This document shows positions 33,824-38,120 of a stretch of 38,120 bases of DNA, piece after piece. The notes under the pieces were generated by a model. That model worked only from the letters and a program-made list of their open reading frames with translations. It was not told the origin of the DNA and made no database searches. The stretch is from Acidobacteriota bacterium. GTDB taxonomy: Bacteria > Acidobacteriota > Terriglobia > Acidiferrales > UBA7541. Each line of letters starts with the position of its first letter. The stretch's first letter is position 1. The position numbers and the translations under genes are program-made. The stretch is taken from NCBI GenBank assembly GCA_003225295.1, contig QHYZ01000128.1, positions 1 to 38,120 of the forward strand, written 5' to 3'.

Positions 33824-33844
33824 GGGTGCGCGACATAAAAGTGG
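33824..33844 (+). repeat. Left terminal inverted repeat of the ISKra4-type element
   Basis: GGGTG-CGCGACATA-AAAGTGG; matches the right end with two mismatches in 21. Confidence 0.88.
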
Positions 33845-33934
33845 AGACTTGTGCCGTTTCTTTTTTTGGGGCTAATATCCTAGCGTAGTAGTACGCAAGG
33901 ACATACTCGGAATATCCTATGAGGAGAAAGCCCC

Positions 33935-34330
33935 ATGAACGAACCCCTCGGCGATCTCGAACAAGAGCGCAGCGCGATCTTGCAGCAGATACTGCGATTG
34001 CCTGATTTTCGCAGTGGATCGATCACGGCTACCCGCGGCACCTGCGGTAAGCCAACCTGCCACTGCCATCAGCCGAACCAGCCCGGGCACGGCCCCAACT
34101 ATCGCTTGACCCGCAAGGTGAAAGGAAAGACCGTCACCGAAACCTTTGCCAACTCGGCCGAACTGCAAAAGGCACAACGTGAGGTGCAGGCCTATCACCG
34201 CTTTCGTCAACTTGCGCAAGAGTTGCTAGAGATCAACGAGAAAATCTGCCTTGCTCGCCCCGTGGAACAGTTGGCCGGGGCGAAAAAAAAACGGCGGAAA
34301 TCATCCAGCAGGAAGTTGCTCGCGAAGTAG
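33935..34330 (+). CDS. ISKra4-type element ORF A (DUF6788-like N-terminal part of transposase)
   Basis: A 131-residue protein preceded by GAGGAG and starting at ATG 33935. The core is a small Cys/His domain: SGSITATRGTCGKPTCHCH and GHGPNYRLTRKVKGKT, a zinc-binding region of the type found in DUF6788 transposon proteins. The C-terminal region is helical and Lys-rich. The frame runs through nine adenines at 34283-34291 as K-K-K and ends in a stop shortly afterwards. Ribosomes slipping by -1 at the A-run would continue into ORF B, giving a fusion of about 571 residues. The stand-alone product may bind DNA or regulate transposition. Confidence 0.82.
   Translation: MNEPLGDLEQERSAILQQILRLPDFRSGSITATRGTCGKPTCHCHQPNQPGHGPNYRLTRKVKGKTVTETFANSAELQKAQREVQAYHRFRQLAQELLEINEKICLARPVEQLAGAKKKRRKSSSRKLLAK
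34283..34291 (+). other. Programmed -1 frameshift site (A9 slippery run)
   Basis: Nine consecutive A, following GCG of ORF A. A one-base backward slip moves from the ORF A frame to the open ORF B frame. The ORF B frame is open through this point and has no ATG near it, as expected for an ORF expressed only by frameshifting. Confidence 0.75.
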
Positions 34331-34383
34331 AGCATCTGTTACGGCTTGTTTTCCGTGCCGGGGATACGGCTGGTCGTCTGGAT

Positions 34384-35649
34384 TTGGAAGCGGTGGAGGC
34401 GGCGGTTCGTTCCAGCATGCACCAGGCCGGAGCGGCGGTGCTGCAGCAACTGCTGAAGTTCGATCCTCCTCGCTCCGAACAGCGGCAAGTACCGTGTTGC
34501 TGCGGCCATACAGCTAAGTATTTGGAGTTGCGCTCCAAACTTGTGCTATCCGCCGTAGGGGAAGTCCAATGCGTGCGCCCTTATTTCCTGTGCGAGCGCT
34601 GCCATGTCGGCCAGTTTCCGGTGGATGTCGAATTGGACATCGAGAATACGGAGTTTTCTCCCGGAGTGCGCCGCATGCAGGCCTTGGTGGGTCAGCAGGT
34701 CCCGTTCGATCACGGCCGGGCGCAAATGCAAATTCTGGCCGGCTTGGAGGTGACCACCAAATCGGTGGAGCGCACGGCAGAAGCGATCGGAGACGATATC
34801 GTCCAGCGTGAGAAGAAAGAGGTCCAGAAAGCCCTGCAGTTGGATCTGCCGGTCGTCATGGGCGAACCCATTCCTATCCTGTATGTGCAAATGGATGGGA
34901 CCGGAGTCCCCGTGGTGAAGAAAGAGACGGCGGGTCGGCAAGGCAAGACCGAGGGCCTACCTGCTCATACGCGGGAGGCCAAGTTGGGATGTGTGTTCAC
35001 CCAGACTACCTGGGACCAGGAAGGCTACGCGATCCGCGACTCAGATTCCACCACCTACACCGGCGCCATCGAAACCGCGGTAGAGTTTGGCAAGCGCATC
35101 TATCGAGAAGCGTGGAAACGCGGTTGGAGCCGTGCGAAGAAGAAGGTGGTTATTGGCGATGGCGCCGAATGGATCTGGAATCTTGTCGCCGAACACTTTC
35201 CGGACGCCATCCAGATTGTCGATCTATACCATGCTCGCCAGCATCTGTGGGAGGTGGCACGCCAGCGGTATCCCCACGAGGAAGTCAAACAGAAAACTTG
35301 GATGAAGGTCCACCAGAAGCGCCTGCTGGACAAGGGGAAAATCGAAAAACTCGTGGGCGTGCTGCGGTCCATCCACACCGCCAATCCCCAAATGGCCGAG
35401 AAGATTTGCACCGAGGCAGATTACTTCGAGAGAAATGCAGAGCGCATGCGCTATCCCAAGTTTCGCCGCCAGCACTTGTTTGTTGGCTCGGGTGTGATCG
35501 AAGCTGGATGCAAGACGGTAATCGGCTCTCGTCTCAAACAATCGGGAATGTTTTGGACCGTCCGGGGAGCCAACGCCATCCTGGCACTCCGCTGTTCTCA
35601 TTTCAACGGTCGCTTTGAGGATTATTGGGAGGGGCGACGGGCGGCTTGA
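34384..35649 (+). CDS. ISKra4-family DDE transposase (ORF B)
   Basis: A 421-residue catalytic part of the transposase. The frame is open from the A-run at 34291 and reads TAEIIQQEVAREVEHLLRLV before the nominal TTG at 34384, so it is normally made as a fusion with ORF A. A zinc-binding element follows (CVRPYFLCERC-HVGQFP with paired Cys). DDE residues are in VQMDGTGVPV, in VIGDGAEWIWN and in the Glu of GVIEAGCKTVIGSRLKQSG. The last two blocks are highly characteristic of ISKra4. The stop at 35647-35649 lies 24 bases before the right end of the element. No nonsense mutation is seen, so the enzyme may be active. Confidence 0.92.
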   Translation: MEAVEAAVRSSMHQAGAAVLQQLLKFDPPRSEQRQVPCCCGHTAKYLELRSKLVLSAVGEVQCVRPYFLCERCHVGQFPVDVELDIENTEFSPGVRRMQALVGQQVPFDHGRAQMQILAGLEVTTKSVERTAEAIGDDIVQREKKEVQKALQLDLPVVMGEPIPILYVQMDGTGVPVVKKETAGRQGKTEGLPAHTREAKLGCVFTQTTWDQEGYAIRDSDSTTYTGAIETAVEFGKRIYREAWKRGWSRAKKKVVIGDGAEWIWNLVAEHFPDAIQIVDLYHARQHLWEVARQRYPHEEVKQKTWMKVHQKRLLDKGKIEKLVGVLRSIHTANPQMAEKICTEADYFERNAERMRYPKFRRQHLFVGSGVIEAGCKTVIGSRLKQSGMFWTVRGANAILALRCSHFNGRFEDYWEGRRAA

Positions 35650-35652
35650 CTC

Positions 35653-35673
35653 CCACTTCTATGTCGCACACCC
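35653..35673 (-). repeat. Right terminal inverted repeat of the ISKra4-type element
   Basis: Read on the minus strand: GGGTG-TGCGACATA-GAAGTGG; 19 of 21 positions match the left end. Confidence 0.88.
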
Positions 35674-35682
35674 GGTATTCGC
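35674..35682. repeat. Right 9-bp target-site duplication
   Basis: GGTATTCGC, identical to the left copy. Removing the element and one copy restores one continuous promoter-proximal sequence upstream of tRNA-Val. Confidence 0.88.
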
Positions 35683-35689
35683 CGGTGCG

Positions 35690-35718
35690 TTGACGCCTCC
35701 TGCGGCTTCCTGTACGAT
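35690..35718 (+). promoter_or_regulatory. Core promoter of tRNA-Val
   Basis: TTGACG (35690-35695), 17-base spacer, TACGAT (35713-35718). A start near 35725 is five bases before the mature tRNA. The insertion element's target duplication ends only 7 bases upstream of the -35 box. Confidence 0.68.
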
Positions 35719-35729
35719 AAATTGGCTAA

Positions 35730-35805
35730 GGGCGCTTAGCTCAGCGGTTAGAGCGTTCGGTTTACACCCGAAAGGTCGTCCGTTCAAATCGGACAGTGCC
35801 CACCA
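35730..35805 (+). tRNA. tRNA-Val, anticodon UAC, CCA encoded
   Basis: A 76-base cloverleaf. The acceptor GGGCGCT pairs with AGTGCCC (one G-U), the D-arm is GCTC/GAGC, the anticodon stem is TTCGG/CCGAA with loop TTTACAC, and the T-arm is GTCCG/CGGAC with TTCAAAT. Anticodon TAC reads GUA and other Val codons. The discriminator A is followed by an encoded CCA. It has its own promoter just upstream. Confidence 0.95.
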
Positions 35806-35852
35806 GATTTTTCAACAACTTACTTCCCGCGAACTTCAGGTGATAAAACCAA

Positions 35853-35874
35853 TTGTCCGTGTTTTGTCCGTGTT
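35853..35874. repeat. Tandem duplication of an 11-bp unit
   Basis: TTGTCCGTGTT occurs twice with no spacer. Its complement can read as the Asn-Thr-Asp/Lys-Thr-Arg-Thr codons I associate with the region between tRNA genes and integrases, so it may mark a former integration junction. Confidence 0.6.
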
Positions 35875-35948
35875 CTCGCCGCGCCGTGCCTCGGGCAGCA
35901 ACAGACACTCGGCCCACGGCCTCATCGAATACAACCCAAACTTCGGAC

Positions 35949-35976
35949 TTGGGTTCGATTCCCATCGCCCGCTCCA
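35949..35976 (+). other. 3' fragment of a tRNA, probably tRNA-Gly (integration scar)
   Basis: TTGGG-TTCGATT-CCCAT is a T-arm with one outer mismatch; it is followed by CGCCCGC, then T and CCA. The 7-base segment is the 3' acceptor strand expected for tRNA-Gly whose 5' strand is GCGGGCG. No D-arm or anticodon arm precedes it. Such 3' fragments arise when an element integrates at a tRNA gene and carries a copy of its end. Confidence 0.65.
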
Positions 35977-36197
35977 TAAGTCTCGATGATTCAATTGCCT
36001 TATGCGGCTGAGTCGCTGAAAATACCCCTAGAAATGGTCGGTTTTGGACGCCAGCTAGACGCCGGCGCCATCAATTGGACGCTGCTTCATCTTTCGACGC
36101 AAAACCTGACTGGGCACTTGATGTCCGATTTTCCATGGAAGGCACTATCAAGCAAAATTATCGACACGCGAGCACTCGTCGTGGTGTCTAATGTTCT

Positions 36198-36566
36198 GTG
36201 GGACCACTTCGTTCTCTGCGCAAATTTCTCGTCGCTCTTTCCCTGAGCCTTTGTTCACTGCTGTTCCTAACGCTGTTAGCCAGCCAAGTCGAGCAGCGCC
36301 TTTTTCGTCGTCGTGCTGAATTGCTCTTGTCCCAGCTTCAATCGCTCGAACTACGCAAGACTTCTTGGCAGGATGCACAGACTCAGTTCCAGCGCTGGGG
36401 CCCAAATCGCGAATTTGACGAACACTGTGACTCGCACAAATGTTCTCTCAAAATAACCCTGACCGAATTTGCGTTTGGTTATCTTAGCGAGCGCAATTTG
36501 TTCGTTAAGTTCAGAGCTCCTGACACGCCCCCCTTGGGAAACCGCCCAAAATCAGATGAATGGTGA
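36198..36566 (+). pseudogene. Truncated membrane-anchored protein gene
   Basis: A frame of 122 codons from a weak GTG. The first part looks genuine: a basic start, one membrane helix (FLVALSLSLCSLLFLTLLASQ), then a helical region (RRRAELLLSQLQSLELRKTSWQDAQTQFQRWG), and Cys-containing HCDSHKCSLKITLTEF. After about residue 105 it becomes Pro/Arg-rich (APDTPPLGNRPKSDEW) and stops, about 80 bases before the first 70-bp repeat. It appears to be the 5' end of a single-pass membrane-protein gene whose 3' part was lost when mobile elements arrived. No ribosome site is visible. The intact family is one I recall only vaguely as a hypothetical protein of Acidobacteria. Confidence 0.5.
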
Positions 36567-36648
36567 AGCAGACAATGCCGTCTCCTTTTGCATTGTAGCT
36601 GTATCCTCAGGCTTAAGCTGTACGTCACGGCGGAAGGTACTTACTGAG

Positions 36649-36718
36649 CTTGCATCCCACCCGCATTGGGCTTGGGTTTTTGCCTACCAGGGTGCGGACC
36701 AAAACCTGTCCGCTTTTT
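36649..36718 (+). repeat. 70-bp direct repeat, copy 1
   Basis: It starts CTTGCATCCCACCCGCATT and ends in a terminator hairpin. It differs from copy 2 at three positions. The repeat period is 133 bases. Confidence 0.9.
36694..36718 (+). terminator. Rho-independent terminator in repeat copy 1
   Basis: GCGGAC (36694-36699) and GTCCGC (36708-36713) form a perfect GC-rich stem with an 8-base loop, followed by five T. It would stop plus-strand transcription coming toward the transposase-like gene. Confidence 0.75.
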
Positions 36719-36781
36719 AATTGCCCGCCCGAATACCGCTCGCATCCCCCGCGACTGCCAGTGAGAAATCATCGTGCACGA

Positions 36782-36853
36782 CTTGCATCCCACCCGCATT
36801 CGGCTTGGGTTTTCGTCTACCAGGGTGCGGACCAAAACCTGTCCGCTTTTTTT
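36782..36853 (+). repeat. 70-bp direct repeat, copy 2
   Basis: About 67 of 70 positions match copy 1. It ends in the same hairpin with a longer T-run, 30 bases before the start codon of the transposase-like gene. Confidence 0.9.
36827..36853 (+). terminator. Rho-independent terminator in repeat copy 2
   Basis: GCGGAC (36827-36832), 8-base loop, GTCCGC (36841-36846), then seven T. It shields the transposase-like gene from outside transcription. Confidence 0.78.
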
Positions 36854-36883
36854 CTCCGGAAAGCTGGGACATCCTGTCCGGCC

Positions 36884-38120
36884 ATGAACCCGGATGCCGA
36901 TCCCAGCGATCTCTTCCCCGACTTCTCCCCGGTTCCGCAGATGGTGTTCGTCAATGACCGCGTTTCTTTCCAGACCGAAGGGAATCAGCGCGTCATTCTC
37001 GTCCATGGCGTCGTCTATTCCCACTACTCCCGGGAGGATCGCACCGCCGAAGCCTATGCCCTGGTTTCGTTGTACGAATCCGGATACGTCGATCAGAACG
37101 ATCTGGCGCGCTCGTTCGGTTACTCCACGCGAACCCTGCGCCGCTTCGAGCAGCGCCTGCAGTCCGGAGGACTGAACGCCCTCGTCCGCCCTGAGGGACG
37201 ACCCGCAGACGGTTCGATACCCAAGCCCACCTCACGCGACCGCACCATTCTGCGCCTCAAGGCCCAGGACATCAGCAATCGCGGAATCGCTGGACGGCTG
37301 GGACTCAGCGAGATGATGATTCGGAAAATTCTCCGTCGACTGGGATGGCAACCGGCTCCGGAAGCCACTCTTCCTCTCTTGCCCCAGGCCGATGCGCCAG
37401 CTAAGCCGGTCACGATTTCCGATAGCACAGCGGACCAGATTTCACTCCCCGCGCCACCACCGCCACCTCCCCAGAGGCAAGAACCAGGGGTCAAACCGGC
37501 GGCTCAGAGCTTCGATCAGAATCCCTTGGACCGCTCCATGGATCGTCTCTGGGCCGCCCTGGGGCTGCTCGACGATGCGCTGCCCCTGTTTGCAACGGCA
37601 CAGAATCTGCCTCGTGCTGGAGTTTTGTTGGCCATCCCGGCACTGCTCGCCAGTGGACTGCTGTCGGCGGCGGAGAAGATTTACGGAAGCCTCCGCCCCT
37701 CCTTCTATGGCCTGCGCACAACGTTGGTCGCCTATGTTCTGTTAGCTCTTCTCCGCATCCCACGCCCGGAGGCGCTGAAGGAATATTCCCCCGGGGAACT
37801 GGGCCGCATTGTGGGGCTGGACCGCATGCCGGAAGTCAAGACCTTGCGCCGCAAGCTGTCCCAGCTGGCGGCACGCCAAGGCAGCCAGGCACTCGGTCAG
37901 GAGATCGCGCAGCGGCGCATCCGAGAACATGGCCACGTGTTCGGCTTCCTTTACGTCGATGGTCATGTGCGCGCCTATCATGGCAAACACACGATTCCCA
38001 AAGCCTATATCACTCGAGCGCGACTGGCTGCCCCGGCGACCACCGATTATTGGGTAAATGATCAGCGTGGGGATCCCTTGTTTGTGGTCACGGCCGAGGC
38101 CAATGCCGCACTCACCCGCA
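36884..38120 (+). CDS. Large transposase-like protein with N-terminal helix-turn-helix domains (3' end beyond window)
   Basis: A frame of at least 412 codons from ATG 36884, open to the window end. Residues about 45-105 form a winged or simple HTH (EAYALVSLYESGYVDQNDLARSFGYS in parts, TRTLRRFEQRLQ). Residues about 112-155 hold a second HTH of the Hin/resolvase sort (IAGRLGLSEMMIRKILRRLGW). A Pro-rich linker (APPPPPP) and a hydrophobic helical region follow. Near residue 357 the motif YVDGHVRAYHGKH begins a DDE-type catalytic domain, D359 being the likely first acidic residue, then TTDYWVNDQRGDPLFVVTAEAN. I recognise this as a putative transposase type common in environmental bacteria, without an ISfinder name. 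A 5-bp hairpin GGACA-TCC-TGTCC lies 4 bases before the ATG and may limit translation. Confidence 0.72.
   Translation, partial: MNPDADPSDLFPDFSPVPQMVFVNDRVSFQTEGNQRVILVHGVVYSHYSREDRTAEAYALVSLYESGYVDQNDLARSFGYSTRTLRRFEQRLQSGGLNALVRPEGRPADGSIPKPTSRDRTILRLKAQDISNRGIAGRLGLSEMMIRKILRRLGWQPAPEATLPLLPQADAPAKPVTISDSTADQISLPAPPPPPPQRQEPGVKPAAQSFDQNPLDRSMDRLWAALGLLDDALPLFATAQNLPRAGVLLAIPALLASGLLSAAEKIYGSLRPSFYGLRTTLVAYVLLALLRIPRPEALKEYSPGELGRIVGLDRMPEVKTLRRKLSQLAARQGSQALGQEIAQRRIREHGHVFGFLYVDGHVRAYHGKHTIPKAYITRARLAAPATTDYWVNDQRGDPLFVVTAEANAALTR

Larger units (their letters stand above)
33824..35673 (+). mobile_element. Complete ISKra4-family insertion sequence, 1850 bp
   Basis: Both ends are visible. 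The terminal inverted repeats GGGTGCGCGACATAAAAGTG (left) and GGGTGTGCGACATAGAAGTG (right, read on the minus strand) agree at 18 of the first 20 positions (19 of 21). A perfect 9-bp direct repeat flanks them. The interior has two plus-strand ORFs joined at a poly-A frameshift site. All features are intact, suggesting a recent, possibly active insertion. The left end also has a hairpin, GCGTA-GTAG-TACGC at 33883-33896, before the first ORF. Confidence 0.92.
36649..38120 (+). mobile_element. Left part of a second insertion sequence (partial)
   Basis: The two 70-bp repeats followed at once by a transposase-like gene suggest an IS left end, present perhaps twice. The right end lies beyond the window, so neither inverted repeats nor target duplication can be tested, and the exact left boundary (copy 1 or copy 2) is unknown. 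Confidence 0.5.

Noticed and set aside
34384-35649. ORF B as an independently initiated gene
   Set aside because: The TTG has no ribosome site, while the frame is open back to the A9 run, so frameshift fusion with ORF A is more likely.
35762-35977. Minus-strand frame encoding MERAMGIEP... and ...VRFERTTFRV
   Set aside because: It is the antisense of tRNA-Val and of the tRNA-Gly-like 3' fragment. This kind of spurious protein is often annotated next to tRNA genes.
35986-36246. Plus-strand frame of 86 codons after the tRNA fragment
   Set aside because: No ribosome site or recognisable domain, and it overlaps the more plausible truncated membrane-protein frame.
36649-36853. Possible CRISPR or other array
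   Set aside because: Only two 70-bp repeats separated by 63 bases, each ending in a transcription terminator; no third unit and no cas gene.

Overview
The window looks like a chromosomal segment of a free-living, moderately GC-rich bacterium, most likely an Acidobacteriota (Koribacter/Sulfotelmatobacter-like). This is inferred from family content only: a tandem DUF507 pair, Ig/TIG-repeat exoproteins, a homodimeric pyruvate dehydrogenase E1, BshB1 of bacillithiol synthesis, many secreted hydrolases, TonB-C and carboxypeptidase-regulatory-like proteins, and a DUF1111 di-heme protein. No rRNA is present to settle it.

Layout. 1-8.1 kb is a secretion and degradation block: the end of an S8 protease with a PKD domain, a Tat/lipoprotein phospholipase C-like enzyme, a polytopic membrane protein, a secreted prolyl oligopeptidase, and an Ig/TIG protein whose N-terminus looks cut off. 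8.2-11.6 kb holds a leucine-rich-repeat-variant protein, a small coiled-coil protein, an MBL-fold hydrolase with an unusual linker, and a YgfZ/GcvT-fold protein carrying what looks like an in-frame palindromic insertion. From 20.5 down to 11.7 kb nine genes lie on the minus strand in this order: AraC-type regulator, DUF1111 cytochrome, TonB-C protein, carboxypeptidase-regulatory-like protein (ATGA-coupled), alpha/beta esterase, Baeyer-Villiger-type monooxygenase (ATGA-coupled), orphan NuoB, GH16 glucanase lipoprotein, DinB-like protein. The esterase and monooxygenase form a plausible two-step ketone-to-ester-to-acid/alcohol module.

20.9-33.7 kb is mixed metabolism: zinc alcohol dehydrogenase, an XdhC-MocA pair for molybdenum cofactor maturation behind a recognisable sigma-70 promoter, an IscU/NifU-like protein lacking its third cysteine, a secreted acetamidase/formamidase homologue, a cytosolic metal-receptor-fold protein coupled to a Nudix hydrolase, AceE, a pteridine-reductase-like SDR whose catalytic Tyr is His, BshB1, a small conserved-looking protein, a secreted M48 protease with a promoter and a strong terminator, and two DUF507 genes.

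33.8-38.1 kb is an accessory hot spot. A complete ISKra4-type element (terminal inverted repeats, 9-bp target duplication GGTATTCGC, two ORFs joined at an A9 slippery run) sits 7 bp upstream of the -35 box of a tRNA-Val(UAC) gene. Downstream lie a tandem 11-bp repeat, a 3' fragment resembling tRNA-Gly (an integration scar), a truncated membrane-protein gene, two 70-bp direct repeats each ending in an intrinsic terminator, and a large second transposase-like gene running off the window. I found no CRISPR array, no phage structural genes and no complete defence system.
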